64,000 nucleotides of DNA from Planococcus sp. CPCC 101016 (GTDB taxonomy: Bacteria > Bacillota > Bacilli > Bacillales_A > Planococcaceae). Where the stretch lies: positions 248,001-312,000 of the forward strand of contig NZ_VOHB01000003.1 of the NCBI RefSeq assembly GCF_007859295.1, given 5' to 3'. This document shows positions 42,770 through 51,920 of the stretch, piece after piece. How positions within the stretch are numbered: the stretch's first letter is position 1; every line of letters begins with the position of its first letter. The position numbers and the translations under genes were made by a program. The notes under the pieces were generated by a model. The model was not told the origin of the DNA and made no database searches. It worked only from the letters and a program-made list of their open reading frames with translations.

Positions 42770-44038
42770 TCACTTTACGTTCTCAGCCACTTGCAAAAGG
42801 CTTAAATACTGCTCTTTAAATCGTACTGGAATCCCCTGCTTGCTGCTTGCAGATTTTTGAAAAACGCTATTGATTCCTTGCATAAACTGCAAATCAAATC
42901 CTATTTTGTTTTCAGTAGCCTTAAATAATTGAGTATCTTTATAGCGATTCGTTTTAGCAGCAACAAAGAGATTATCCGCCACGACGATGTAGCCTATGCG
43001 ATTTTCGATTGCACGAAGCTTGAGCATGGCAATCGCTTTTTCTTCCTTTACCGGTCCATCAGACAAGTAAATCCCAATGTGGTGACCCTCTTCAGCTATC
43101 GGCTGTTTGTATAAATAGGTTCGATCAACTAACTCTGCATAGTTCGCTACATGAACATGAACGGATTCTCCGTTCTTCATCAAGTGCAAAGATGTCTCAG
43201 CTTCTTCGTCCTCATCAGTCAGCTTTGATGAATAAATCTCCAGCTTTTCCAAATCTACTGTACAATCCGCTTCTTCACTAAAGCCCACTGTAAATTGCGT
43301 GTATTGCTTGTTACTATAAAAAGGCTCAGCTGTCTCTTCATCTATAACTGGATCATCTGTAGAGAACAGGCTAAATGCGTGTGTCTTCTCTCCATTACCC
43401 AATTTATAATTTGCTTTCAACCGTTCTCCGGATTTAAAGCCAATTCGATCTGAAGGTTGCTTTTCATCTGTCCGATTGGCCATGGTACACAAAACAGTCG
43501 TGTCCAACTCAATAGATCGCCCTTTTAGTACATTGCACCATTTCGACATCTTCACATTGCCGCCGGTTAAGTTAATAAGAATATCCAACCCTTCTTGTTC
43601 AAGTTTTTCTGTGACTAATGGGAAAAACATATCATGACAAATATAGACCTGAATACGTTTGTCATTTAAAATGACTGGTTCATATACTCTCATCTTTTTT
43701 AAATCATCGGGATCTAAATCGAAAGCAAGTTTCTTAGCTGTTGAATGTTTTATGAAAATAGACTTTTCTGTTTCTCCTTCTTCAGCTGCTCCATTTACAT
43801 ATAGTGCGCGCTCTGTGCCATCTGGAAATGATATACCACAAATAATTGGTGTATCTAAATACTCTTCTAAGTCTTCTACTATTTCCCATGCTTCTTCTAT
43901 AGTTGCTGCACCCATATAACCCTCAGGGAAAACAATTAATTCAACCGGTTTCTCTTCAATTATTTTTACCAACTGCCCAAAAAACTTCTCTCTCGAAAAC
44001 TTTTTATTAAAATATGGCTGTACCAACAATATATTCAT
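42770..44038 (-). CDS. Nitrilase-fold (carbon-nitrogen hydrolase-like) protein
   Basis: 422 residues. The N-terminal 250 follow the nitrilase superfamily: MNILLVQPYF, then IVFPEGYMG with Glu39, SIFIKHSTAKKLAF with Lys97, and VYICHDMFFP with Cys134, the Glu-Lys-Cys triad. LINLTGGNVKMSKWCNVLKG and SIELDTTVLCTMANRTDEKQ complete the family pattern. The C-terminal 170 residues, from about 250, form a second region repeating a shorter alpha-beta pattern (EKAIAMLKLRAIENRIGYIV) and may regulate or bind a partner. Nitrilase domains cleave amide or nitrile bonds of small molecules and occur in some phage-defence proteins such as the DRT1 reverse transcriptase. Its ATG overlaps the previous gene's TGA (ATGA), so translation is coupled. 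Confidence 0.8.
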   Translation of the reverse strand: MNILLVQPYFNKKFSREKFFGQLVKIIEEKPVELIVFPEGYMGAATIEEAWEIVEDLEEYLDTPIICGISFPDGTERALYVNGAAEEGETEKSIFIKHSTAKKLAFDLDPDDLKKMRVYEPVILNDKRIQVYICHDMFFPLVTEKLEQEGLDILINLTGGNVKMSKWCNVLKGRSIELDTTVLCTMANRTDEKQPSDRIGFKSGERLKANYKLGNGEKTHAFSLFSTDDPVIDEETAEPFYSNKQYTQFTVGFSEEADCTVDLEKLEIYSSKLTDEDEEAETSLHLMKNGESVHVHVANYAELVDRTYLYKQPIAEEGHHIGIYLSDGPVKEEKAIAMLKLRAIENRIGYIVVADNLFVAAKTNRYKDTQLFKATENKIGFDLQFMQGINSVFQKSASSKQGIPVRFKEQYLSLLQVAENVK

Positions 44039-45126
44039 ACGAGATAATCCTCCACTTCAATATGATGGACATTCTGCATGCCTAAATGGTGCTTATAGGT
44101 ATCTACATACGGCTTCATCGTTCCAGGAGAAACAAGCCATCCAACATATTGAAAATTGGCTAGGTTTATCAATCCACCTAGTGCGTGCTTTGATTCACTA
44201 ATTTCAATTTCGATACCCAATAGAGGGAAGTAAATGGTTTCTTCTTGTTTATCCAGCAGATACTGAAGGAAAGGAAAATGAATGACATCTGCGCCAATCC
44301 GTTGGGCGAGAAAGTACAGAAATTGAACATACCCTCCCTCAATACAAAATCCTGCTGCAACGTCGATTTTCGGAATGTAATAGTAATCACTTGCCGATTT
44401 CACATCCGCCTTTAGAAGAGGAGCCGGTGATTTAGTGAAGCTTTGTTTCAGTAAATATTTAGACTTTACCGGGACTTTTATTTGCTGGAACTTCTGATCA
44501 ATATGATAAATCCATTTAAAATAATCGGGTTTGCGGTCATAGGCAATCTCCAAGTTCGTTTGAGAAAGTACTGGCAGCAGTTTTTCCGCAACTAAGATGG
44601 ACTTCTTCTCACCGCCTGAACCTTTCAAACGTGGAAGGTTTTCCTTACCACTTACAAGTGGCACTATAGTTGTTTTTGCAAATGCCGGCAGTTTTTTCAG
44701 CATACTGCTGTCGAGGAAAAATAACTGCCGCTCGCCGTTTACTCTCTGCAGCGACCGCACAATTTTCATTCCTCTTCGGTAGGTGTCATTCTCTTTCGCA
44801 GCATGAGCGTTATTCACAACCATGAAGTTATAATAACAGGGTGATAACTGCAAGTTCCCCACATTACCAACTTAGTTTTTAGAAGAAGTAGTCGAGCCTT
44901 CCAGTTCAAAAGCCGCAAACGGAAGATATTTCCCAGCAATTAATTGAAGATGCTCCACTGAGCTCAAGTTCAATATTTCTACATCCAGCATCCACACCAC
45001 GTCATATCTTGGTGCGTATGCATTTATTATCGATTTGAATGTGTATTCCTTTAAAGAATAGAATCCTAAATCTTCTCCTAAACGAACCAGTTGTTCTTGT
45101 ACTGTTTTAGTAGATTGCTTAGCCAT
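44035..45126 (-). pseudogene. PD-(D/E)XK-like protein interrupted by an in-frame TAA
   Basis: One continuous frame of 364 codons from ATG 45126 (agagg upstream) to TGA 44035, broken only by TAA at 44872-44874 (codon 85). The first 84 residues end in YAPRYDVVWML, PFAAFELEGSTTSSKN, with Asp42 and Glu74-x-Glu76, typical of the PD-(D/E)XK active site. The part after the stop continues that fold with VGNVGNLQLSPCYYNFMVVN, as restriction-type enzymes do (N-L-x-L-S...). A CAA codon (Gln) changed to TAA would explain it. GTG 44862 could restart translation. Therefore one protein of 363 residues, truncated by nonsense, read through, or made as two halves. It is the second gene of the nitrilase-nuclease operon, 27 bases after the first. 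Confidence 0.75.
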
Positions 45127-45153
45127 TATTAACCTCTTCTCAAAATGCCTGTA

Positions 45154-45594
45154 TTACTGTTCGTTAAGTTTTGATTCGCTGAGAACTATCTCTCTACCAC
45201 TTATTAATTCACCCAGCGTGAAATAAGTATGACCCGGAAGCGTGATCAAAGATCTTGGTTGATGATTTAATTCTCTATTTACAGTTAAAAGGTAAAATTT
45301 ATACTCATCTTTTTCTCCAAAACCAAAATCTACCGTCCGTTCAGCAATATACCCTTTTAACCGATTTTGGAAATCTTCATTTAAAATAGAGATTGATTTT
45401 CCCAAATCATCGTCTAATGGACGTAAAACAAACTCACCTTGTATGCTGTAAAGTGTATCCATAATTCCTCCAGATTCACGAATCGCCATATGTTGAGCAA
45501 CCTTATAAGAGCGTGGATGTGGATGGGCATGTACCAAATATTTTTTGATAATTGCTTGAGTCTGTCCGCCAGGCACAGATAATACTTCCTTCAT
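45154..45594 (-). CDS. Unknown protein, first gene of the nitrilase-nuclease operon
   Basis: 146 residues: MKEVLSVPGGQTQAIIKKYL, VHAHPHPRSYKVAQHMAIRE, GEFVLRPLDDDLGKSISILN, FQNRLKGYIAERTVDFGFGE and LPGHTYFTLGELISGREIVL. No membrane segment. The His-rich HAHPHPRSYKVAQH stretch could bind a metal or nucleic acid. I recognise no family. taggagatctat precedes the ATG. It starts the operon and is followed 27 bases later by the interrupted nuclease-like gene. Confidence 0.75.
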   Translation of the reverse strand: MKEVLSVPGGQTQAIIKKYLVHAHPHPRSYKVAQHMAIRESGGIMDTLYSIQGEFVLRPLDDDLGKSISILNEDFQNRLKGYIAERTVDFGFGEKDEYKFYLLTVNRELNHQPRSLITLPGHTYFTLGELISGREIVLSESKLNEQ

Positions 45595-45985
45595 ATAGAT
45601 CTCCTACTTTCAATTAGTTTAGAAACTCAGAAAATGCAAACCTTTATACGTTTTTTATCATCTCTATATACAGTATTTCTTCAAGACCAATTGCACGAAT
45701 CTTTATAAAAGCTACCTAGTAAACTCGTCTACAATAATTGTAACTATTTTACTATTTATTTTATCAAGTAAATAGTATCACAAAAGATACAAGTAAATAC
45801 ATTTAAATCCTTATAAATATAATGTCCTTATTCATTTTTCTTTTTAAATGAGAACGCTAGCTTCTAAAACAAATATTCCCTTCTTTTCTCCATAGAAGTA
45901 ATATGATTAATAACGAAAATACTTTTATAGGTTTCATGGTATTTTCTGTAATACAGAAATTAGATAGCTTGAAAGGAGAAACTTT
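45595..45985. other. Divergent promoter region of the nuclease operon and GIY-YIG gene
   Basis: 391 AT-rich bases. Promoters should point both ways; a plausible -10 (tataat, near 45815-45821) is seen. The short inverted sequence atacagaaat and nearby poly-A/T runs are unremarkable. No repeat of family 1. Confidence 0.4.
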
Positions 45986-46504
45986 ATGACAGTTAACGCT
46001 TCAACCCTAATCCAGATTCACTGGGAAGGTTCTTATAAATTAGAGGATTTACCAATGCTGATGAATGACGAGATCGACTATGGGATCTATCAAATTTACG
46101 GGACGCATCCTGTATATGGAAGTAATGTCTTGTTGTATATAGGCAAAGCCGATTACCAAACCTTGGGCAAACGGATTTCTCAGGAAAATTGGTTGTATAC
46201 CAATGACTCTAACAATCATAAAATCTATATCGGCCGGCTTCACGGCTCACAACCGCTAAATGATGAAATCTGGTCTACATATCTTGATTTGGCAGAACGA
46301 CTGTTAATCTATACACATAAGCCTGCCTACAATGCTAGAAGCATCTCGTCTTTTCCAGACAAGGAACTGCAAGTTATCCATGTACTAAACTGGGGCCATT
46401 ACCGTTCATTACTTCCAGAGGTTTCAGGACTGCGCTGGACGAGGAAGTTGGATGATGTAGAGTATGAGGTTTTTAAGGTTCAAGATGAAGAGACTACTAT
46501 TTAA
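45986..46504 (+). CDS. GIY-YIG nuclease-like protein
   Basis: 172 residues. The GIY-YIG core is complete: DYGIYQIYGTH (Gly33, Ile34, Tyr35), NVLLYIGKADYQTLGKRIS (Tyr51, Ile52, Gly53, Arg63), YLDLAERLLI (Glu104) and KPAYNARSI (Asn116). The C-terminal part (VIHVLNWGHYRSLLPEVSGL) is a small added domain. It should cut DNA as a single-domain enzyme, either a restriction-like or repair enzyme. gaaaggagaaacttt precedes the ATG. It is divergent from the nitrilase-nuclease operon and shares its intergenic region, so it could belong to the same system. Confidence 0.8.
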   Translation: MTVNASTLIQIHWEGSYKLEDLPMLMNDEIDYGIYQIYGTHPVYGSNVLLYIGKADYQTLGKRISQENWLYTNDSNNHKIYIGRLHGSQPLNDEIWSTYLDLAERLLIYTHKPAYNARSISSFPDKELQVIHVLNWGHYRSLLPEVSGLRWTRKLDDVEYEVFKVQDEETTI

Positions 46505-46860
46505 TAATGAACTGAAAAAGATCTTTAGATGCAATTAGCCGAACGCTGGTGATGCTTCAGTGAATTATTTATTTTCAGAGAAGATTTTATGAGAGCAAAC
46601 GAAAACGGCCGACACTAATTATTGCGCGACCTTTTTCGATTTGAGATTTGCCAGTAGTTACTAACAGGACATTCACTGTTTTTTCTTCAACAAAAAATTT
46701 CAAGACTCCACACCTAACTTAGCAGAACTCATCGAAGAGACAACTTTTCTCTTTTTCATTAAAATCCACTTGCTCCACCTTATATAGCTCGCAAAGGTTT
46801 CAGAGTACGACTTGGTCGAGAAGCCCTGATAGTCTGCAAAATCAATTGTTCTCTGTGTGC
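46505..46860. other. Intergenic stretch
   Basis: Contains cgaaaacggccgacac near 46599-46615, resembling one arm of repeat family 2 without its partner. Between 46690 and 46860 there is nothing I can support. Confidence 0.4.
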
Positions 46861-46987
46861 CGCTCAATTTTAAATGTTTACTAATCACCATATAAAACAG
46901 TAGGAATATTTCTACTACTGATTTCATTGTTTTCTTATGCAGTAATATTGATTTCTCCGATTGGGTTCAACACAGCTAAGCAGTTTT
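46861..46987. repeat. Family 1 repeat, full-length without strong hairpin
   Basis: cgctcaattttaaatgtttac, taatcaccatataaaacag, ctactactgatttcattg, ttcttatgcagtaatattg, gattgggttcaacacagctaagc. It matches the copies at 49478 and 54028 along its whole length, with about two thirds of positions shared by eye. Confidence 0.75.
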
Positions 46988-47094
46988 GAAAAGCTCAAAA
47001 CCCCTGTTTATTAACAATTATATTTTATTGTTACTTAATAATCAGGAAAATAATAACATTTTAATGGTATAATACACAAAAAGGAGTGAATTGA

Positions 47095-48099
47095 ATGGTT
47101 TCAGGTTTTGAGAACTTCGATAATATTTTTGAGGATATTTTTAAGCAAAAAAGCGATGAAATTAATGAACAATTAACTCGCAAGTTAATAATTTCAATGG
47201 TAGGTGATGTTAACTGTGGTAAATCTTCTACAATAAATAGACTCATGAAGGAAGACGTTGTAAGTGTCGGTGCGAAGCCAGGAGAGACAAAAGAAATTAA
47301 AGAGATTGCTTACAGAGAGAATATTATTTTTGTCGATACTCCAGGCCTAGATGACGTTGTGAAAACTAATTCGGATATCACTTTAAAGTACTATAAAAAC
47401 TCCGATGTAATTCTGTTTTTCTTAAATGCTGCTGGAACTGTTCTTTCTGAAAGTGAACTTAAAAACTTAAAAGAAATTGAAAAAGTGAATCAAGACATCA
47501 TCATTGTTTTAAATAAAATTGATGCCGCTGACGAAATTTCAGAACTTATTAAATATATACAAGATAATACTGATTACAACTATCCAGTCGCACCTATCTC
47601 TTCAAGAACGGGTGAAAACATCTCCTTCCTTCAAAATAAATTGATGGATATTCTCGAAAAAAAATCTAAAGATATTTTACTGGCTGCAAATTTAAAGGAC
47701 AAGACCTCAATCGCAAATCGATGGATAATAGGCGCAGGCGCTTCTTCGGCCGCGGTTGGGGCTCTTCCAATTCCGGGAGCTGATTTTGTTCCCCTTGTCA
47801 GCATCCAAGTAGGATTAATAATAAAGTTATCTACGCTTTACAATAAACCGATCTCGAAAGAGCATGCTAAGGAATTAATTATCGCTACTGTTATAGGAAA
47901 CATCGGTAAAACAGTATTCCGTCAAATTGTAAAAGTGGTTCCGGGTGCTGGTCTTGTTATTGGTGCAAGTGTCGCTGGAGCAACTACTGTAGCACTTGGA
48001 TATGCTGTTAAGTATATGCACGAAAATGATATCGAATTAAATGCAGATCAATTAAAATCCGTATATGAAATGTTTTTAAGCCAACAAAAGAAGGCTTGA
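47095..48099 (+). CDS. Era-like GTPase with DUF697 membrane-associated tail
   Basis: 334 residues. G domain 1-170: G1 GDVNCGKSS at 37-45, switch KPGETKEI, G3 DTPGLDD at 81-87, G4 NKID at 140-143, and PISSRTGENISFLQ. The C-terminal DUF697-type domain (about 185-334) carries hydrophobic helices (WIIGAGASSAAVGALPIPGA, VPLVSIQVGLIIKLSTLYNK, VVPGAGLVIGASVAGATTVA). Related proteins (YcjX/YkfA-like) are proposed to remodel or attach to membranes, and several GTPases occur in phage defence islands. aaaaggagtgaattga precedes the ATG. Monocistronic, terminator behind. Confidence 0.85.
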   Translation: MVSGFENFDNIFEDIFKQKSDEINEQLTRKLIISMVGDVNCGKSSTINRLMKEDVVSVGAKPGETKEIKEIAYRENIIFVDTPGLDDVVKTNSDITLKYYKNSDVILFFLNAAGTVLSESELKNLKEIEKVNQDIIIVLNKIDAADEISELIKYIQDNTDYNYPVAPISSRTGENISFLQNKLMDILEKKSKDILLAANLKDKTSIANRWIIGAGASSAAVGALPIPGADFVPLVSIQVGLIIKLSTLYNKPISKEHAKELIIATVIGNIGKTVFRQIVKVVPGAGLVIGASVAGATTVALGYAVKYMHENDIELNADQLKSVYEMFLSQQKKA

Positions 48100-48189
48100 T
48101 GACTACAAAAATTCTGTAACACTAGCAAGATTTTTATCAATATTCTCCCATTTCATTATATTAAAACTGTAGTATTATTGCTAAAATAT

Positions 48190-48248
48190 AAAAAATGCAG
48201 GAAGATGACTCCAGTCCAGAAAGGGATGGCATTTTTCATGCATTTTTT
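48190..48248. terminator. Terminator-like hairpin
   Basis: aaaaaatgca (from 48190) pairs with tgcatttttt at 48239-48248, and an inner aatgc/gcatt pair gives an alternative. T-tract on the plus strand behind the GTPase gene. Confidence 0.75.
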
Positions 48249-48632
48249 GTATAGCTAAATTTTGTTAGACCTAGCTAAGCGGTTCACTTTTTGTCTAAGA
48301 ATTATGGTCTTTTCAAAGTACTTCTTTCAACTACTTAAAGCTGTCCCCAGTGTGCGACACAGTTATCACGGCAGCCACTGCCACAAAATCACCAGAAAAT
48401 ATTTCCCTTTATATTTCCGGTTTCCAGCAGCACCTAGGCTCTCCCTGTATACCACTCACTTAAGAATATTTACCGATAATTATATAGATCCAATGGTAAT
48501 TCTATTTACTGCCTAGTTTCTTAGTTATTGTATGCAGTATTTTTGCGTGTATTAAATTGGGTTCAACAAAGGGAAGCGGTTTTAATTGTAGTTCATTCAT
48601 AAATTGAATTGTTTCTTTCTTAGGAACCTGAT
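48249..48632. other. Intergenic stretch with a family 1 repeat
   Basis: Between the GTPase gene and the convergent HEPN-like/CBS gene. Repeat copy at 48442-48584. The part at 48330-48420 is GC richer but has no clear frame. Confidence 0.45.
48442..48584. repeat. Family 1 repeat, full-length
   Basis: ccctgtataccactcacttaagaatatttaccgat, taattatatagatcc, tactgcctagtttcttag, tgtatgcagtatttttgcgtgt, attaaattgggttcaacaaagggaagcggtttt. Right end about 50 bases beyond the stop of the HEPN-like/CBS gene (minus strand). Confidence 0.75.
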
Positions 48633-49337
48633 TTATGTTTTATATAATTGAAGGATATCCCAAGTTGTAATGATCCCCAGCAAACTTTCCTTCTTTTTAC
48701 CTGAATGAGTAATCAGTAATGCATCTAACCTCGCTCTCGTATAAGAAAAGTCTTTAAATATCTCTTCAGCTTCGTATACCGTTATTTCTCTTCCAATAAA
48801 AATATAGTTATCTGCTTCTTCTTCAAATTCCAAGATATCTATAAGATTAGTTTCCTCGAGAGAAATAATATCTTCTTCAATATTTCTTGCTAGCCATTTC
48901 GTAATACCGTTCTCGGTTAATAAGCCAATGAATTCCTCTTCCTGATAAACAGGAAACTGAGTATAGTCCCTATCCCGTATTATCTTTAGTACTTCAGCCA
49001 TTGAATTATTGTGCTTGAAGGTCTCCACTTTCTTATTAAAGTGAGTTATTACTTTTGGTGGGTTTGTCAATTCTTTTTCAACCCTTTCAATTTCTTCAAC
49101 AACTGATTTATGAGGCTCAGCTATTGCATAAGCTCCTTGAGTGGATTCGTGGACAATGGCATTTCGGAGAGTTGCAAATTTGATCAATCGATCTTCATTT
49201 CGTTTTACGGTAACGTTACTTTTTGTCTGGTCTCTCACCAATTGTGTGAACGGTCTATATCTTTCACTCGAATTTCCATTGCTTAAGAACTGTTCAATTC
49301 GATTGAAGGCGGCAAGGAAATCATTGGAATTTCTCAC
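48633..49337 (-). CDS. HEPN-like/CBS pair protein
   Basis: About 234 residues. The N-terminal helical region ends in LIKFATLRNAIVHES. The R-N-x-x-V-H core is that of HEPN domains, whose active R-x4-6-H motif cuts RNA (a predicted minimal nucleotidyltransferase-partner or toxin fold). A CBS pair follows (about 100-234): VETFKHNNSMAEVLKIIRDR, DYTQFPVYQEEEFIGLLTEN, GITKWLARNIEEDIISL and DALLITHSGKKKESLLGIIT. CBS pairs bind adenine nucleotides, so the enzyme could be switched by nucleotide level. Start: GTG 49337 after aggggga at 6-7 bases. Monocistronic; repeat family 1 beyond the stop. Confidence 0.75.
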   Translation of the reverse strand: MRNSNDFLAAFNRIEQFLSNGNSSERYRPFTQLVRDQTKSNVTVKRNEDRLIKFATLRNAIVHESTQGAYAIAEPHKSVVEEIERVEKELTNPPKVITHFNKKVETFKHNNSMAEVLKIIRDRDYTQFPVYQEEEFIGLLTENGITKWLARNIEEDIISLEETNLIDILEFEEEADNYIFIGREITVYEAEEIFKDFSYTRARLDALLITHSGKKKESLLGIITTWDILQLYKT

Positions 49338-49623
49338 TTCTTTTCCCCCTTGTTTCATTAAAATTTCGATTGCTTAGGTCGTTTTCATTTTAAAACCCCT
49401 CTTTTGCTCATTGCCACGTAAATATACTAGTTTTATCATTCCCTTAGTAAGCGTTCTCCACTAGCGTTACATGGAACCCAATTATGAATACTTACAGATC
49501 GCCATATAAATATAAAACGAATTCTTTCTACTGCTGATTTTCCTGGATTTCTTATACAGTATTATTGTATGTCTTGAATTGGATTCAACACAGGGAAGCT
49601 GTTTAAATCTATTTTTAACCTTC
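49338..49623. other. Intergenic stretch with a family 1 repeat
   Basis: Between two minus-strand defence-like genes; the repeat at 49478-49605 fills its right half, close to the stop codon of the DUF262 gene. Confidence 0.5.
49478..49605. repeat. Family 1 repeat, full-length reference copy
   Basis: cccaattatgaatacttacagatcgccatataaatataaaacgaattc, tctactgctgattttcctgg, ttcttatacagtattattgtatgtcttgaattggattc, aacacagggaagc. The right end lies about 20 bases from the stop codon of the DUF262 gene (minus strand). Best copy for defining the family. Confidence 0.85.
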
Positions 49624-51462
49624 TTATGAATTTACGATTTCTTCAAATAAATTTTTGTTCCAAATTTTTTTACATAATTCTTTATAAAGTTTTTGCCTCT
49701 CTATTACATCGGCTTTATTAAATTCACTATAGGGCTTAAATGGAAGATTTTCTTGTTGAACAAAACGTAAAAAAGATGGGTTATTTACGTAGCAGTTGGC
49801 ATTTAAGGACCTTGCCAATAAATTTTCGCTGTCGTATTTAATTACTTTCCTACCGAATTCCATATCTTGAAAACTTCTATTTTTATCTTTAGGTAAAATT
49901 AGTAAACCGCCAAATTGATTTCTAAAATTTCTATATTCATCTTCTGTTATAAAATCATTTTGATGAGTACTTCGAGAAAAGTCATCTGCCCATATATGCT
50001 CAATATCGTAAGGATTTTTTTGTTGACGATTAACATAATTGGGAAAACTGCTGTTTATCCCGCAGTTTGTTTCTAAGTAATAAGTCATTCTAGAAATAAT
50101 ATGCAGCATATACCTTTTTGTATATTGGTTCAGATAGAACTTATCTATGCCTTCTAATGGAATTTTCATATCAGGAAGAAATTGATATTCTTTAAATACT
50201 TCTAAAAGTTCCGTTAAACTTTTTCTTCTTATTTTTTTTGTAAGATTGAATACTGTGTATCTAACTGAAGAATAGTCTACTGTTCTAAAATTAAAGACTC
50301 TTGTTGCTATAAACTGATCGATAAAACAAGAAACCAGTTTAATTTTTTTATTAATAACTTCGGTTGTATCTATTGGAGAAATGGCAGCCATGATTATTTG
50401 ATATTGTAAAGTAAAACCTCGATCAGCATTATGATAAACATACTCGTAGTCTGAATTGAAAGAGCTTGCGTAGCTTCTTAAACGCAAGTAAATATTCGAA
50501 AAAGTTTTAAAGTCAGATAAAATGAATCTCTCGAAATCTTCACTTTTTTCTAATCTCATCAACTCTCGTTTTTCTCTCACCCATTTATGAAATGTAGTCC
50601 CTATTATTTCAAAGTCCTCGTTTTCCGAATCTTTTTTTCCCTCTCTTATTGATTCAGCATATTGCGCTCTCAACCAGTTTTTTATAAAATCAGTATCCCC
50701 ATCTTTCTCATCCTCTTTTAGCTCTAAAACTCTTTGCTTCCATAAGTCATTCGCTTGGTTTCTTTTCTTATTTTCATTAATCTCAGACAACAAGAACCCT
50801 TTTAGCATTTCAGTTGGAGTGAGTCTAAGTCCTCTGTCGTTCATCGTAACGAAAACTTTATGGGCATCTTGTTCAGAATCCGTCCTTATTTCAATGAACA
50901 CAATTTTGTTAATTAACCACTCTATAAAAATAGGAAGAGCTTCCTTTTTTAAATTGTCTGGATAGATTTCTTCAATATTTTTATATCGGTTAAATAAGTT
51001 AATTACACTTTCTGATCTTTCTTGAGAAATATCATAAGTCCCGTTTTCAAAAAGACCCGCTAAACAAGGTTCTCTCTCTTCAACATTAATACAAAAGGTT
51101 TTCTGACCATACATTTCCGAATAAATTAAATTGTCTATATTAACTTTGGGAAAAGCAGAGTTTCTTTGTAGGTTATTAAGATATATGAGTAAAAGTGTCA
51201 TCGAAGAAAGTCTTTGTTGACCATCAATTATTGTATGGCTATTCGTTAAAATTATAGGTCCTAAAAAGTAACTCCCATATTTAATAACATCACGCTGTGT
51301 ATCTCTTTCTTCAAAGAACTCAAGAAATTCAGATGTTAAATCTCCAATTAATTCTTCAATCTGTTTTCTTTCCCAATTATATTCTCTTTGATAATACTGT
51401 ACTGTGTAGCGGTTATTAAAAAGAGCACGAACATAAATTGCATTTCCCGTTATTTTTGTCAT
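49624..51462 (-). CDS. GmrSD-like DUF262/DUF1524 protein
   Basis: About 612 residues. N-terminal DUF262 (GmrS/ParB-like) domain: YTVQYYQREYNWERKQIEEL, then IDGQQRLSSMTLLLIYLNN with the DGQQR motif, and DRGLRLTPTEMLKGFLLSEI. C-terminal DUF1524 HNH-type nuclease: YDIEHIWADDFSR with the HIW histidine, and FRNQFGGLLILPKDKNRSFQ, NLLARSLN. GmrS and GmrD make a type IV restriction enzyme against glucosylated or otherwise modified phage DNA; here both are fused. The start is ATG 51462 after gagagaaagg; GTG 51477 is in that site. No partner gene is adjacent, so it is likely self-sufficient. Confidence 0.92.
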   Translation of the reverse strand: MTKITGNAIYVRALFNNRYTVQYYQREYNWERKQIEELIGDLTSEFLEFFEERDTQRDVIKYGSYFLGPIILTNSHTIIDGQQRLSSMTLLLIYLNNLQRNSAFPKVNIDNLIYSEMYGQKTFCINVEEREPCLAGLFENGTYDISQERSESVINLFNRYKNIEEIYPDNLKKEALPIFIEWLINKIVFIEIRTDSEQDAHKVFVTMNDRGLRLTPTEMLKGFLLSEINENKKRNQANDLWKQRVLELKEDEKDGDTDFIKNWLRAQYAESIREGKKDSENEDFEIIGTTFHKWVREKRELMRLEKSEDFERFILSDFKTFSNIYLRLRSYASSFNSDYEYVYHNADRGFTLQYQIIMAAISPIDTTEVINKKIKLVSCFIDQFIATRVFNFRTVDYSSVRYTVFNLTKKIRRKSLTELLEVFKEYQFLPDMKIPLEGIDKFYLNQYTKRYMLHIISRMTYYLETNCGINSSFPNYVNRQQKNPYDIEHIWADDFSRSTHQNDFITEDEYRNFRNQFGGLLILPKDKNRSFQDMEFGRKVIKYDSENLLARSLNANCYVNNPSFLRFVQQENLPFKPYSEFNKADVIERQKLYKELCKKIWNKNLFEEIVNS

Positions 51463-51920
51463 TACCTTTCTCTCCACCCTTCCACTTTTATCTACAAGCT
51501 ATTATCTATTAGTATGCATCATGAACTGAGTCACCCGAAAAATTTTCAAGTATTGAAAATGCTAAGTATTATAGTGAAATGAAATTCCTTTTTAAAACTC
51601 TAGTTTTCTACTTACTTTTAAAAAGCATTCGCAAAGATATACTTATTTGCGGAAAGTTTACATTTCCTTTTAATTTTATCACTCTAAAAAATAAAATATA
51701 GATTATTCAGTTAATTATTTGATGATTACAAGCTAATTTAATAAAAAAGAACTCGTCTGCACTTAACCAGCGAGTTCTAATTCTCTATACTACGGAAGCT
51801 CGTTCACTTGTTTTATGACTTCCACAAACTTTTCAAATCTAATCTCGGTTCACAGTTTTATTCCCACTTATCTAAAAAACTTTCATATTACCAGAATTGC
51901 ATCTCATCTAGAAACTCAAT
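51463..51920. other. Intergenic stretch
   Basis: About 460 AT-rich bases. It contains the terminator at 51741-51778 for the VWA gene and a probable promoter for the DUF262 gene. Nothing else. Confidence 0.4.
51741..51778 (-). terminator. Terminator of the VWA gene
   Basis: On the minus strand AGAACTCG pairs with CGAGTTCT (51748-51755 with 51771-51778) and is followed by TTTTTTA. Confidence 0.85.

Noticed and set aside
46700-46927. 75-codon minus-strand frame upstream of the GTPase gene
   Set aside because: Half of it lies within a family 1 repeat and it has no ribosome binding site.
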